The notes: a model not told the origin generated them from the letters alone. Positions 51,540 through 61,316 are shown, numbered from the stretch's first letter. The stretch is DNA of 64,000 nucleotides from CAVRXQ01 sp963831155 (GCA_963831155.1 CAWHOY010000006.1:496001-560000); one strand, 5' to 3'. A program made the numbers and translations.

Positions 51540-52705
51540 CGTACTACCTGCGGATCGGCGATGTACCGAAGAAGCGGCACACGCTGCACCTCGGACCCGA
51601 AGGGAACCGACTCGCCGAGGAGCTGATGGGCGAAGAAGGCTTCTCGGGCGCCTCCTCACTCCTTTATCACCGCCATTCGCCGAGCGCGATCGTCGGCGTC
51701 GAGTCGATCGAGATGAAGCGCTCCGAACTGACGCCGAACGTTCCGGTGCGCCCGATGCACCTGCGGTCTTTCAACCTGACCGAAGGCGGCGACTTGGTGA
51801 CCGGTCGGCGGAATCTCGCGGCGTCCTCGACGGTGACGCTGTGCGTCGCCGCGGTTGACCAGTCAAGCGAGCTCTATCGAAACGGCGAGGGCGACGAGCT
51901 CGTCTTCATTCACACGGGTCGTGCGCAGCTCGAAACCGTCTTCGGGCGGATCGCCGCCGAAGCGGGCGACTACGTCGTCATCCCGCGCGCGACGACGCAC
52001 CGCTGGATCCTGAGCGAAAATGACTCGCCGGTGCGCGCGTTCATCTTGGAGTCGACCGGCCATATCGGGCCGCCGAACAGGTACCTGACACCGACCGGTC
52101 AGCTGCACGAAGGTGCGCCGTACTCCGAACGCGACCTGCGCCCCCCAGGGGGCCCCTTGGTCGTCGAGGGCGAAGCAGTGCGCGTGCTCGTGCGGACGCG
52201 TGGCGGATGGAGCGTGCACGTCCACGAACACCACCCCTTCGACGTCGTTGGGTGGGACGGATGCGTCTATCCCTTCGCCTTCTCGATCAAGGACTTCGAG
52301 CCGATCGTCGGCCGGATCCACCAGCCACCGCCGGTCCACCAGACCTTCGCCGGAGCCGGCTTCGTCGTCTGCAGCTTCGTTCCGCGCCTGTACGACTTCG
52401 ACCCGAACGCCATCAAGATCCCGTACCACCACGCGAACGTCGACTCGGACGAGGTCATCTACTACGTCGACGGCGACTTCATGAGCCGCGCGGGCGCGGG
52501 CATCGGCAAGGGGTCACTGACGGTCCACCCTTCCGGCTTCGTCCACGGTCCTCAGCCAGGAAGCGTCGAGGCGTCGATGAACGTCGACCGGACCGAAGAG
52601 ACCGCTGTGATGGTCGACACCTTCGAGCCGCTGCTGATCAGCGACGATGCCCGCTCCATCGCCGACTCCGCCTACGAGACCAGCTGGGCGTCACAGAAAC
52701 CCTGA
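51536..52705 (+). CDS. hmgA: homogentisate 1,2-dioxygenase
   Basis: 389 residues. It cleaves the homogentisate ring to maleylacetoacetate. Cupin fold: GDELVFIHTGRAQLETVFG, YVVIPRATTHRW, IHQPPPVHQTFAGAGFVVCS, and the iron-ligand region YHHANVDSDEVIYYVDGDFM with LTVHPSGFVHGPQPG. It is shorter than the human/Pseudomonas enzyme, as is common for actinobacterial members. It is the last gene of the hppD operon. Confidence 0.93.
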   Translation: MTYYLRIGDVPKKRHTLHLGPEGNRLAEELMGEEGFSGASSLLYHRHSPSAIVGVESIEMKRSELTPNVPVRPMHLRSFNLTEGGDLVTGRRNLAASSTVTLCVAAVDQSSELYRNGEGDELVFIHTGRAQLETVFGRIAAEAGDYVVIPRATTHRWILSENDSPVRAFILESTGHIGPPNRYLTPTGQLHEGAPYSERDLRPPGGPLVVEGEAVRVLVRTRGGWSVHVHEHHPFDVVGWDGCVYPFAFSIKDFEPIVGRIHQPPPVHQTFAGAGFVVCSFVPRLYDFDPNAIKIPYHHANVDSDEVIYYVDGDFMSRAGAGIGKGSLTVHPSGFVHGPQPGSVEASMNVDRTEETAVMVDTFEPLLISDDARSIADSAYETSWASQKP

Positions 52706-52825
52706 CTGGGGTGACGCCCAGCGTGCACCTTTAGGCGCACGCGCTATGAGAGTTCCTAATCGACCCACAACGAATTCACAGACTCGATCGGCACGATTGA
52801 CGGTGAAGCCAAGGAGCACCTGAAG

Positions 52826-53470
52826 ATGGAAGACGAACCGACTGCGCCGATCCCTCCGGCCGCGCCGCCCGAGGGCGCAGCGCCGCCGCCGCCGCCCGGT
52901 GTCGACGCCCCACCGCCAGCAGCGCAACTCCCGCCCTCGTGGCCGCCGCAGCCCCCGCCCTCGTGGCCGCCGTCCGGCGCCAGAAAGCCGAACCGGGCCA
53001 GCCGGGTTCTCGGGCATCGGGCGACGGGTTGGTTCGTCGCCGCCCTGCTCGTCGGTGCGGTGGTCGGGCTTTCCGTCGCACTCGCCGACGCGCCGACCGT
53101 TGCGCGCGCGACCGTAACGTTGCCCAGCCGCGCCGCGGTGCGGCCACCGAGCGCCTTCGAGGTGCCCGCACCCGCGACTGGACCTCGAACGTTTCGTTTC
53201 GGCAACTTCACTGCCGGGAAAGTGACAGCGGTTTCGGCATCGAGTTTCACCGTCTCGACGGTTTCGGGGTCGGTCGTGACCGTCGACGAGCAGTCGTCGA
53301 CGACCTACCGCAGCGCCGGCTCCTCGGTCACGAAGGCGTCCGTGAAAAAGGGCGACGACGTGTTCGTCACCGGCTCGAAGAGCGGCTCGACGGTGAAGGC
53401 GAGCGAAGTGATCATCGGCTCGATTGGACGCGCGTTCTTCTTCCCGGCCGCTGGATCGAGTGGCGGCTGA
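52826..53470 (+). CDS. proline-rich membrane-anchored protein with DUF5666-like domain
   Basis: 214 residues. A Pro-rich cytoplasmic N-terminus (APPPPPGVDAPPPAAQLPPS) is followed by a transmembrane helix (about 67-85, GWFVAALLVGAVVGLSVALA). The external domain has a repeated small-beta pattern: GKVTAVSASSFTVSTVSGS, VVTVDEQSSTTYRS, KKGDDVFVTGSKSGSTVKAS, resembling DUF5666. The ATG has AAGGAG nine bases upstream. The function is unknown. Confidence 0.7.
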   Translation: MEDEPTAPIPPAAPPEGAAPPPPPGVDAPPPAAQLPPSWPPQPPPSWPPSGARKPNRASRVLGHRATGWFVAALLVGAVVGLSVALADAPTVARATVTLPSRAAVRPPSAFEVPAPATGPRTFRFGNFTAGKVTAVSASSFTVSTVSGSVVTVDEQSSTTYRSAGSSVTKASVKKGDDVFVTGSKSGSTVKASEVIIGSIGRAFFFPAAGSSGG

Positions 53471-53485
53471 CCCACCAGGCGCGCT

Positions 53486-53935
53486 TTAAGTGGTGAGGTT
53501 GAGCTCGAAGTAGAGCGCTCCTTCGATCGGGTTGTAGCGGTAGCCGCCGGTTTCTTTGAATCCGAGTGATCGGTACAGGCCGATCGCCCGCGTCATCGAA
53601 GGAACCGTGTCGAGCTTCATCTTCGTGTACCCGTCATTCTTTGCGAAACGAATGACGGATTCGGCGAGCGCGCGTCCGAGCTGCCGACCTCGCGAGTCGG
53701 GTCGGACGTAGAGACGCTTCATCTCGCAGGTCTGCTCGTCGATGCGCCGGAGTGCCACGCACCCGCCGTCTGAAAGCAAGATCGCCGCGTAGATCGCGAA
53801 GGGATCTTCGAGCTCGGCCTCGAAACCTTGGAAGCAGAGATCGAAGTCGAGGCTCTCCCCGTACTCGCGAAAGAGCGCGCGGATGGCGTCGGCCTCCCCT
53901 GTGGTTGCACGATGGATCGCGTGGGTGTCGTTCAT
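53486..53935 (-). CDS. GNAT-family N-acetyltransferase
   Basis: 149 residues. Acetyl-CoA loop PDSRGRQLGRALAESVI, preceded by CEMKRLYVRPDS and followed by MKLDTVPSMTRAIGLYRSLG and FKETGGYRYNPIEGALYFEL. This is a compact GNAT of the type annotated as amino-group acetyltransferase. The substrate is unknown. It is convergent with the proline-rich membrane protein gene, 15 bases apart. Confidence 0.86.
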   Translation of the reverse strand: MNDTHAIHRATTGEADAIRALFREYGESLDFDLCFQGFEAELEDPFAIYAAILLSDGGCVALRRIDEQTCEMKRLYVRPDSRGRQLGRALAESVIRFAKNDGYTKMKLDTVPSMTRAIGLYRSLGFKETGGYRYNPIEGALYFELNLTT

Positions 53936-54053
53936 TCGACGGTCGACGTCTAGATCCGGTCTGGTCGAAATCGGCGACCTACGCTATCGCCGAGCCGCCC
54001 GGCGGTAGATGGCCCAAGCCGGCTGGGATCGCTCAGCGGGGGGAGGGTGATGA

Positions 54054-55277
54054 ATGACGCGTCTATTGATCCTCGGCGCAGGCGGCGTCGGGTCCGCGGC
54101 GGCGCGCACCATCGAGCGCTGGGGTTTGTTCGAGCGCGTCGTCGTCGCCGACTACAGCCCCGAGCGCGCCGGGCGCGCGACGAGTGGATTGTCTGATCGC
54201 TTTACAAGCGTGGCGATCGACGCGACCGATGAATCCTCGATAGTCGAACTTGTCCAACAGGAGCGCCTCAGCGCGGTCCTGAACGCAGTCGACCCGCGCT
54301 TCGTGATGCCGATTTTTCGTGCGGCGCTTCGATGCGGGATCACCTACCTCGACATGGCGATGTCGCTTTCCAAACCCGATCCGGCTGATCCGTATCACAA
54401 CGCCGGCGTCAAGCTCGGTGACGAACAGTTCGCACTCGCCTCGGAGTGGGAGAACAAGGGCGCGCTGGCGCTCTGTGGAATGGGCGTCGAGCCGGGGATG
54501 TCCGACGTGTTCGCGAGGTATGCGGCCGACGAACTGTTCTCATCGATCGACGAGATCGGCGTACGCGACGGCGCGAACCTCAACGTTGCCGGCTATGACT
54601 TCGCTCCGACTTTCTCGATCTGGACGACGATCGAGGAGTGCCTCAACCCCCCGGTGATCTGGGACCGCGAACGCGGCTGGTACACGACTGCGCCGTTCAG
54701 CCAGCCGGAGGTCTTCGATTTTCCCGGCGGCATCGGCCCGCTCGAGTGCGTGAACGTCGAACACGAGGAGGTGATCCTCATCCCGCGCTGGATCGACGTC
54801 GGCCGGGTCACCTTCAAATACGGGCTCGGCGAGGAGTTCATCGACATCTTGAAGGCGCTGCACAAGCTCGGACTCGACTCCACAAAGCCGATCCGCGTCG
54901 GGAAGGTCGAGGTCGCTCCCCGTGATGTGATCGCCGCGAGCCTGCCCGATCCTGCCACGCTCGGCGAACAGATGTCAGGTGTGACGTGCGCCGGAACGGT
55001 GGTGCGCGGCAAGGGCAAAGACGGCCACCCGCGCTCGATGTACCTGTACCACCTCGTCGACAACGCCTGGTCGATGAAGGAGTTCGCCAGCCAGGCCGTC
55101 GTCTGGCAGACCGCCCTCAACCCAGTCGTCGCCCTCGAGCTGCTCGAGTCCGGGGTTTGGTCGGGAGTCGGCGTTCTCGGACCGGAGGCCTTGCCGCCGA
55201 AGCCTTTTCTGGAGCGCCTCGTCGAACACCGCGCCCCGTGGGCGTTCGACGAACGCGCCTACCTCACGACGAACTGA
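54054..55277 (+). CDS. saccharopine dehydrogenase-like oxidoreductase
   Basis: 407 residues. N-terminal NAD(P)-binding motif LILGAGGVGSAAARTIERWG and the family block CGITYLDMAMSL, with GMGVEPGMSDVFARYAADEL later. Plant and yeast saccharopine dehydrogenases and bacterial carboxynorspermidine dehydrogenase-like proteins share this pattern. The substrate could be in lysine or polyamine metabolism, or unrelated. Start ATG 54054 has GGGGGAGGG upstream. It runs into ndh on the same strand with a 53-base gap. Confidence 0.8.
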   Translation: MTRLLILGAGGVGSAAARTIERWGLFERVVVADYSPERAGRATSGLSDRFTSVAIDATDESSIVELVQQERLSAVLNAVDPRFVMPIFRAALRCGITYLDMAMSLSKPDPADPYHNAGVKLGDEQFALASEWENKGALALCGMGVEPGMSDVFARYAADELFSSIDEIGVRDGANLNVAGYDFAPTFSIWTTIEECLNPPVIWDRERGWYTTAPFSQPEVFDFPGGIGPLECVNVEHEEVILIPRWIDVGRVTFKYGLGEEFIDILKALHKLGLDSTKPIRVGKVEVAPRDVIAASLPDPATLGEQMSGVTCAGTVVRGKGKDGHPRSMYLYHLVDNAWSMKEFASQAVVWQTALNPVVALELLESGVWSGVGVLGPEALPPKPFLERLVEHRAPWAFDERAYLTTN

Positions 55278-55330
55278 TTCCCGGTCGCGTCGCGTCGATT
55301 GCGACGCGGACGCGCACGGGTCATGATCCC

Positions 55331-56716
55331 GTGATGGAGCACGCCGCGGGCGAGCATGTGCGTCCGTCGGGCGCGCACCGCTGTGTCGTGATAGGTGGCG
55401 GCTTCGCCGGCATCAACGTCGTGAAGGCGCTCGACGGGGCGGAGGTCGATGTGACACTCGTCGACCGGCACAACTATCACCTCTTCCAACCGCTGAATTA
55501 CCAGGTCGCAACCGGATCGCTCTCTCCTGCTGAAATCGCCACGCCGCTGCGCAAGATCTTCCGGAACAACAAGCGGGTGCACGTGCTTCTCGGAGAAGCC
55601 ACCGATTTGGACGTCGCGCAGCGCCGGGTCCGCGTCGAATCACAACTGCCGAGTGTGGACCCTCTCGAGGTGCCCTACGACTCTCTCGTCGTCGCCGGCG
55701 GATCGAGCTATTCGTACTTCGGCCACGAGGACTGGCAATCGCTCGCCATCGAGGTGAAGTCGCTCGACAGCGCGCTCGAAGTGCGCGGCCGGATCCTGCA
55801 GGCGTTCGAGGCGGCGGAGTTCGAGTCGGTTCCCGAAAAGCGCACCGCCTGGCTGACCTTCGTCGTGGTCGGCGGCGGACCGACGGGCGTCGAGATGGCC
55901 GGCCAGATCGCCGAGCTCGCAAGAGACACCCTTCCTGCTGAGTTCCGAGTGGCGAATCCGGCCGCTGGCCAGGTGATGCTCGTCGAGACGGCGGATCGCA
56001 TCCTGCCCGCCTTCGTCCCGTCTTTGTCTCGGCGTGCCGGCCGGTCGCTTCAGCGGCTCGGAGTCACGTTGCTCACCTCGCGCACCGTCGTCGAGGTGCG
56101 CGACGGTCATGTCGACATTTCGGCCAAGGACGGTGCAACGACACCGATCCCGACGCGAACGGTCGTCTGGGCGGCGGGTGTCACCGCGTCGCCGCTCGCC
56201 GCACTACTCGGGCATGCGACGGGTGCAGAAGTCGACCGTGCTGGACGGGTCGTCGTCGAGGCCGACCTCACGCTTCCGGGCCACCCCGAACTGTTCGCGC
56301 TCGGTGACATGGTGAGTGTGCGTGACGCTCACACAGGCGAGGCTCGGATCTTTCCCGGTCTGGCACCTGTCGCCATCCAGCAGGGCAAGTACGCGGGGCG
56401 TCTCATCCGCGCCCGCCTCGAGGGAGGTTCGTCTGAGCCCTTCCGCTATCACGACAAGGGGACGATCGCGACGATCGGCCGGGCACGCGCCGTCGCCGAT
56501 ATTCGCGGGATCCATATCAGTGGGTTCGTCGCGTGGTTGACGTGGCTCGTCGTCCACATCTTCTATCTGATTGGCTTCGAGAACCGCATCATCGTCATCT
56601 CGCGCTGGTCGTACAGCTTCCTGTCACGTGGCCGCAGCACCCGATTGATCACGGACGTCGCCTCATATCCGGGAGTGACGACGCGACCTCCGAAGAATGG
56701 AACGACGGGCGAATAG
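55331..56716 (+). CDS. ndh: type II NADH dehydrogenase
   Basis: 461 residues, single-subunit flavoprotein passing electrons from NADH to quinone. FAD-binding CVVIGGGFAGINVVKAL, DRHNYHLFQPLNYQVATGSL, and the second Rossmann FVVVGGGPTGVEMAGQIAE for NADH. The quinone-site region GTIATIGRARAVADI and the C-terminal membrane segment (WLTWLVVHIFYLIGFENR) are as in other NDH-2. Start is GTG 55331 or ATG 55334. Confidence 0.92.
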   Translation: MMEHAAGEHVRPSGAHRCVVIGGGFAGINVVKALDGAEVDVTLVDRHNYHLFQPLNYQVATGSLSPAEIATPLRKIFRNNKRVHVLLGEATDLDVAQRRVRVESQLPSVDPLEVPYDSLVVAGGSSYSYFGHEDWQSLAIEVKSLDSALEVRGRILQAFEAAEFESVPEKRTAWLTFVVVGGGPTGVEMAGQIAELARDTLPAEFRVANPAAGQVMLVETADRILPAFVPSLSRRAGRSLQRLGVTLLTSRTVVEVRDGHVDISAKDGATTPIPTRTVVWAAGVTASPLAALLGHATGAEVDRAGRVVVEADLTLPGHPELFALGDMVSVRDAHTGEARIFPGLAPVAIQQGKYAGRLIRARLEGGSSEPFRYHDKGTIATIGRARAVADIRGIHISGFVAWLTWLVVHIFYLIGFENRIIVISRWSYSFLSRGRSTRLITDVASYPGVTTRPPKNGTTGE

Positions 56717-56775
56717 CCGGGGCGCACGCCACGTTACCCAGAGCACCGAATCCGCTTGGTGGTCCATACTTCACC

Positions 56776-57846
56776 TTGTGGCCTTCACTCGATGATGCGG
56801 CGCTTCGCCTCGGCGATGAGACGGTCACGTATGGCGAGCTTGTGGTCATCGGATCATCAACCGGACTTCTCGATGAGGCGAGAATTGGCACGACCCAAGC
56901 GAAGCGTGCGCTGAAAGCGAACCCCGACGCGATCGGAGACGACGACCTGCGACGCGAGGCCGAGGCGTTTCGCAGGCAGCGAAGGCTGCACAGCGGCGAC
57001 GATCTCAGATCCTGGCTCGAGCGCCGCGCTGTCGACGAGGCGGAATGGAGGGAACACCTTCGCCGTTCGGTCGCGCTGCAGTCACAGCTCGAACCGCTGG
57101 CCGGGTCGGTTGCCGACGACGAGGTCGAGGGGGCGCTCGTCGTTGACCTCGCCTGCAGCGGCTGGTGGAGCCGCGTCGCCGATGAAGCGGTGCGACTCTG
57201 GTCGGCTGAGCGCGCGCCGAGTCGTCGGGGCTCTCACTCACCCGAGGAAGCTCGCGCGCAAAAAACCGACGACGGTTATGGAATCGGCACCTCTTTCGAG
57301 GCGATGGCGAAACGCATTGCCGAGTGCGTTCCATCGCTGGGCACGCTCGACGTCGAATGGTGCGCCGATCGGTTGAGAGCGCTCGAATCGCGCCGTCAGG
57401 ATCTCGCCGACGTAATCGACGCGTGCAGCGAGCCAGAAGCTGTCGCACGGCGGATCCGCGAACGGAAGGTCGATTGGACGGTATTCGTCTACGACGAGAT
57501 CGTTCTGCCGAATCTCACGTTCGCAAACGAAGCGCTCATGTGCGCCCGCGACGACGGATTGCCGCCTGGCGACATCGCAGCACGCGCCCGAGTCCCACTC
57601 GAGCGTCGCGAGCTGCGCCGCGATCAGATCTCGACGGGCATGGCCGCGATGCTCACTGGCGCCGTGGTCGGCGACGCACTCGGACCGTTCGACGAGGACG
57701 ACGCGGTGCACGTCATCTGGCTACACGATCGACGCGTGCCGTCGCCCGACGTCTCGAAGTTGCGCGAGGCGGCGATCGCCGAGTTGGTGAGCGAGCGACT
57801 TGACCGTGCGGCGGCGGGAAAAGCGCTCGTGGTGGGGTTGCTGTGA
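56776..57846 (+). CDS. parvulin/SurA-like peptide-maturation protein
   Basis: About 356 residues, no clear signal peptide. The N-terminal segment LGDETVTYGELVVI and helical repeats (RREAEAFRRQRRLHSGDDLR, WLERRAVDEAEWREHLRRSV) resemble SurA/PpiC chaperone N-domains. The C-terminal segment MAAMLTGAVVGDALGPFDED, then HVIWLHDRRVPSP, resembles the parvulin end. The start is uncertain: TTG 56776 is chosen since similarity begins there and the frame extends to 56533 inside ndh. It overlaps the exporter gene by four bases (GTGA). Probable role: chaperone or processing partner of the exported peptide. Confidence 0.55.
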   Translation: MWPSLDDAALRLGDETVTYGELVVIGSSTGLLDEARIGTTQAKRALKANPDAIGDDDLRREAEAFRRQRRLHSGDDLRSWLERRAVDEAEWREHLRRSVALQSQLEPLAGSVADDEVEGALVVDLACSGWWSRVADEAVRLWSAERAPSRRGSHSPEEARAQKTDDGYGIGTSFEAMAKRIAECVPSLGTLDVEWCADRLRALESRRQDLADVIDACSEPEAVARRIRERKVDWTVFVYDEIVLPNLTFANEALMCARDDGLPPGDIAARARVPLERRELRRDQISTGMAAMLTGAVVGDALGPFDEDDAVHVIWLHDRRVPSPDVSKLREAAIAELVSERLDRAAAGKALVVGLL

Positions 57847-60800
57847 GCGTCGCGGCGGGCGAACAGGAGGTGCTGCTTCGTCTGCCGCTGTTCGCGCGCC
57901 TGCAGCCGACACTTGCCGATCTCGTCGCCCGCTTGTTCCAGGTGCGGGAATTCGAATTTGGCGAAACGATCTTCTCCGAAGGAGATCCCCCGGACGGCAT
58001 GTACGTCATTGTCGAGGGCTCTGTTCGTGTGCTCGTTAATCACGGCGGCAACGAAACCACCCTCGCCCGGTTCGGCGTCGGCGACTGGTTCGGCGAGACC
58101 GCTTTCCTTGACGGCTCGACCCGGACGGCGTCGGTTCGAGCGTCCGAGCACGTGCGAGTTCTCTGGCTCGACGCCTTCGTGTTCGTTTCCTTGCTCGAGC
58201 TCCATCCCGAGATTCGCGAAGCCTTTGGCGATCAGACGAGGATCCAGACGCTGCACCGTTTCCTGCGCACGCATGCCGCGTTCGAGAATCTTTCGCTGGA
58301 GGCGGCGACGGCGATGTTCCCGGTCCTTGAGCCGATTACTTCCACATCAGGAACCGTTGTCGTTCGAGAAGGCGAGCCGGGCGGGGCGATGTATTTCGTC
58401 GAGGAGGGCCGGCTCGAAGTCTCGGTCGTCTCGGACTCGGAGCCCCGGGTCACCGGGTTTCTCCGCACCGGTGACATTTTCGGTGAGCGATCACTCGTCA
58501 CCGGTGAGCCGAGGTCCGCGACGGTGCGCGCCCTCAGCGAAGTCCGACTCTTGAAGCTTGAGCACAAGGACTTCACCGATCTCGCGGCTCGCTTCGACGG
58601 GCTCGCTAGTCGCGTGGAGGAGCTCGTGACGCTGCGTGACCGCCAAAGTGACGCCCGCGTTCCGCTCGACATTCATCGCGAGATCCTGCCCGGAGGAATC
58701 TCAGACTCGCCCGTCGTCGAGCCCGAGGCGGCGGCCGCGCTTCCAAAATTCGAGACCGAGACGCCGAGAGGGCCGCGTCGCCAGAGACGGTTTCCCTTCG
58801 TGCAGCAGCTCGACGAAATGGACTGTGGCGTCGCGTGCTTGTCGATGGTGGCGAAGTGGTATCGCATCGACGTCTCGATTTCCTGGCTGCGCGATGTCGC
58901 AAAGGCCGGGCCTTCGGGCACCACGCTGCGGGGATTCTCAGAGGCAGGAGCGCGGATCGGGCTCGACGTCGTCCCTTACAAGGTGTCGCGTGATCGGCTG
59001 GCAGAGCTCGGCACGCCCGCCATCGTCCACTGGGACAAGAACCATTGGATCGTTCTCGTAGGCGTCGATGCGCGCGGCGTCGAGGTCGCCGATCCTGCGC
59101 TCGGCGTCTACCGGATGAGCGAAGAAGAGCTTGCCGCGCACTGGGACGGTTACACCGCTCAGATCACGCCGGCTGTCGTAAAACCCGAGGTGCCCAGCAG
59201 CGCGCCGAACCTGCACTGGCTGCGGCCGTTCCTTGCGAAACACCGTCGTGCGATCACCGCCGCCGCGGTACTCGCTCTCGGCGCTGCGGGAGCCGAGGTC
59301 GCGTTGCCGCTCATCGTCGAAGCTGTCGTGAACGGCGTGGTGCACCGTACGTCGGACACGACGATCGACCTGTTCGGGCTCGGCATCCTCGGCCTTGCGG
59401 TGGCCGGAACGGCGGCGGGTCTCGCCCAGAAGATGCTGCTTTCCAAGACGAGTTCGCTCTTCGATGTCGAGACGCTCGGATTCATCACGGAGCGATTGCT
59501 CGGCTTGCCGATGGCGTACTTCGAATCCCGGCGGATCGGTGACATCGAGCGCCGCCTGTCCGGCGCGCGCGAGATCCGCCGCATCATCGTCCAAGAGGGC
59601 ATCGCGACGTTGTCCTCGGCCATCCAGGTGGTCGTCGGGCTCGGGATCATGTTCGTCATCGCGTGGAAGCTCGCCCTCGTGTTCCTCGTGGTCTCGCCCG
59701 CATACCTGCTCGCGATGCGCTTTTCGACGAGCCGCCTGCGACCGCTCTACGCGGGCATCGAGGAGAGCCTCGGCCGCTACGCGTCAGAACAGATCGATCT
59801 TTTGAAAGGGATCGAAACGGTGAAATCGACAGGCGCGGAGGACGGCCTCCGCCGCCGGCTCCAGTCCGGCTTCGCCGCGCTGATGAGCCGCACATCGGAG
59901 TCCCGCAGGGTGATCGCGCGCTTCGGTTCCGCCGTCCAGCTGATCTCGCTCATCTCTTACGGATTGTTCGTCTTTTTGGGCGCGCTGCTGGCGCGATCGG
60001 GCGGAGTCAGCCTCGGCGGGTACGTCGCTTTCACGTCACTCGTCCTTTTGGTCTCGGGCCCGCTCGTCTCGGTCGTCGACGCCTGGGACGACGTTCAGAT
60101 CTCCGCTGTGTTGTTGAACCGGATCGCGGACGTCTTGGAGCACGAACCCGAGCAAGGCTTCGAAACCTCGGAGTTGTTGCCGGTGCCGACGCTCGAGGGC
60201 CGCGTGCAGCTTCGCCACGTCTCGTACCAACCGCCTGGCACTGACGAACCGATCCTTTCTGACATCGATCTCGACATCGCGCCGGGAACGACGGTCGCGA
60301 TCGTCGGGCGGAGCGGTTCGGGCAAGACGACCCTGCTTCGGTTGCTCGCGGGATTGATCGAGCCGACGTCGGGCGTCATCTTCTACGACCGGGTCGAGTC
60401 AAAGACGCTGCGTTACCAAGACCTCAGGCGACAGGTCGGCTTCGTTCTGCAGGACCCATACGTGTTTGCCGCTCCGATCGCGGACAACATCGCCCTCGGC
60501 GAGGACCGCATCGACTTCGATGCCTTAAACGCCGCCGCCCAGATCGCCGACCTCGCCGAGCTCGTCGAACGCCTTCCACTCGGATTCGATACCCCGGTCG
60601 GAGATCGCGGCCTGCCTCTTTCTGGCGGGCAGGCGCAGCGTCTCGCGATCGCCCGTGCGCTGTATCACCAGCCGCCCGTTCTTTTGTTCGACGAAGCGAC
60701 AAGCGCCCTCGACGCCGAATCGGAAGCGATCGTCAAGCGGAACATCGACAGGCTGCTCGAGGGGCGCACGGCGTTCGTGGTCGCGCACCGACTGAGCACG

Positions 60801-60938
60801 ATTCGCAACGCCGACCAGATCGTCGTGCTCGAGCGGGGTCGACTCGTCGAGCAGGGGACGCATGACGAACTTCTCGAACGTCGGGGCGTCTACTTCTATC
60901 TGTACAGCCAGCAACTCTCTTCATCGGATGGGAACTGA
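57843..60938 (+). CDS. peptide exporter: two cNMP-binding domains + C39 peptidase + ABC transporter
   Basis: 1031 residues. Residues 16-130 and 147-265 are cyclic-nucleotide-binding domains (FGETAFLDGSTRTASVRA and FGERSLVTGEPRSATVRA, each with the phosphate-binding Arg). A C39 protease covers about 318-440 with Cys328 (DEMDCGVACLSM), His401 (NHWIVLVG) and Asp417 (VADPALG). Then six transmembrane helices (about 470-760) and an ATPase domain (Walker A GRSGSGKTTLLRLLAG, signature LSGGQAQRLAIARAL, Walker B LLFDEATSALDAES). It should cleave a double-glycine leader and export the core, possibly gated by cyclic nucleotide. Start is GTG 57843. Confidence 0.92.
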   Translation: MSVAAGEQEVLLRLPLFARLQPTLADLVARLFQVREFEFGETIFSEGDPPDGMYVIVEGSVRVLVNHGGNETTLARFGVGDWFGETAFLDGSTRTASVRASEHVRVLWLDAFVFVSLLELHPEIREAFGDQTRIQTLHRFLRTHAAFENLSLEAATAMFPVLEPITSTSGTVVVREGEPGGAMYFVEEGRLEVSVVSDSEPRVTGFLRTGDIFGERSLVTGEPRSATVRALSEVRLLKLEHKDFTDLAARFDGLASRVEELVTLRDRQSDARVPLDIHREILPGGISDSPVVEPEAAAALPKFETETPRGPRRQRRFPFVQQLDEMDCGVACLSMVAKWYRIDVSISWLRDVAKAGPSGTTLRGFSEAGARIGLDVVPYKVSRDRLAELGTPAIVHWDKNHWIVLVGVDARGVEVADPALGVYRMSEEELAAHWDGYTAQITPAVVKPEVPSSAPNLHWLRPFLAKHRRAITAAAVLALGAAGAEVALPLIVEAVVNGVVHRTSDTTIDLFGLGILGLAVAGTAAGLAQKMLLSKTSSLFDVETLGFITERLLGLPMAYFESRRIGDIERRLSGAREIRRIIVQEGIATLSSAIQVVVGLGIMFVIAWKLALVFLVVSPAYLLAMRFSTSRLRPLYAGIEESLGRYASEQIDLLKGIETVKSTGAEDGLRRRLQSGFAALMSRTSESRRVIARFGSAVQLISLISYGLFVFLGALLARSGGVSLGGYVAFTSLVLLVSGPLVSVVDAWDDVQISAVLLNRIADVLEHEPEQGFETSELLPVPTLEGRVQLRHVSYQPPGTDEPILSDIDLDIAPGTTVAIVGRSGSGKTTLLRLLAGLIEPTSGVIFYDRVESKTLRYQDLRRQVGFVLQDPYVFAAPIADNIALGEDRIDFDALNAAAQIADLAELVERLPLGFDTPVGDRGLPLSGGQAQRLAIARALYHQPPVLLFDEATSALDAESEAIVKRNIDRLLEGRTAFVVAHRLSTIRNADQIVVLERGRLVEQGTHDELLERRGVYFYLYSQQLSSSDGN

Positions 60939-61039
60939 TCTGTCATTGTCGAACGCAGTACGCAGAACGTGCGACACTTGCTGTGGGCAATATGTCGAGG
61001 TCAGAGCGAGGGGTGGTACTCGTACTCAGTGTTGGGGGC

Positions 61040-61068
61040 TTCGCAAGGACATCCCTCGCACTTACTAT
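61040..61068 (+). promoter_or_regulatory. candidate promoter for the leader-peptide gene
   Basis: TTCGCA (61040-61045) and TACTAT (61063-61068) are 17 bases apart, about 48 bases before the peptide ATG. The -10 is good, the -35 weak. An independent promoter would let the precursor be made in excess of the exporter. Confidence 0.35.
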
Positions 61069-61115
61069 GTGCTCAACGGGTCCAGACAAGTGCCCAGAGG
61101 CGGGAGGTAAACCCG

Positions 61116-61316
61116 ATGGCCGAAGAGCGTGACGAAAAAGAACTCACCGGCGATTTAGCGATCGACGATGAGAGCGCAAACGAAGTGACCGGCGGAGTCG
61201 CATCAGAGACAGCGTCGGAGTCGTTGTCGGAATTCGCGACTGCCGCATTGGCCCCGCGGAGAACGAGCAGATGGCACACGCGTCTGCACTCGCGCAGGAC
61301 ATTCAGGGATCGATAG
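61116..61316 (+). CDS. putative secreted-peptide precursor with double-glycine leader
   Basis: 66 residues from ATG 61116 behind GGGAGG (61102-61107). Residues 1-27 look like a C39-type leader: acidic, with hydrophobic residues at L10, L14, I16 and V24, ending ANEVTGG. Cleavage after G27 would release a 39-residue core that starts VASETASESLSEF and ends in an Arg-rich tail, without cysteine. It follows the C39 exporter by 177 bases, the expected place for its substrate. The core may continue in another frame if an indel lies near 61250; the neighbouring frames stay open for 120-220 bases. There is no visible modification enzyme except the parvulin-like protein. Confidence 0.6.
   Translation: MAEERDEKELTGDLAIDDESANEVTGGVASETASESLSEFATAALAPRRTSRWHTRLHSRRTFRDR

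Noticed and set aside
61116..61316. Peptide as a lanthipeptide or other heavily modified RiPP
   Set aside because: The core has no Cys, and no LanM/LanB/LanC, YcaO or radical-SAM gene is nearby. A double-glycine leader alone does not support that class.
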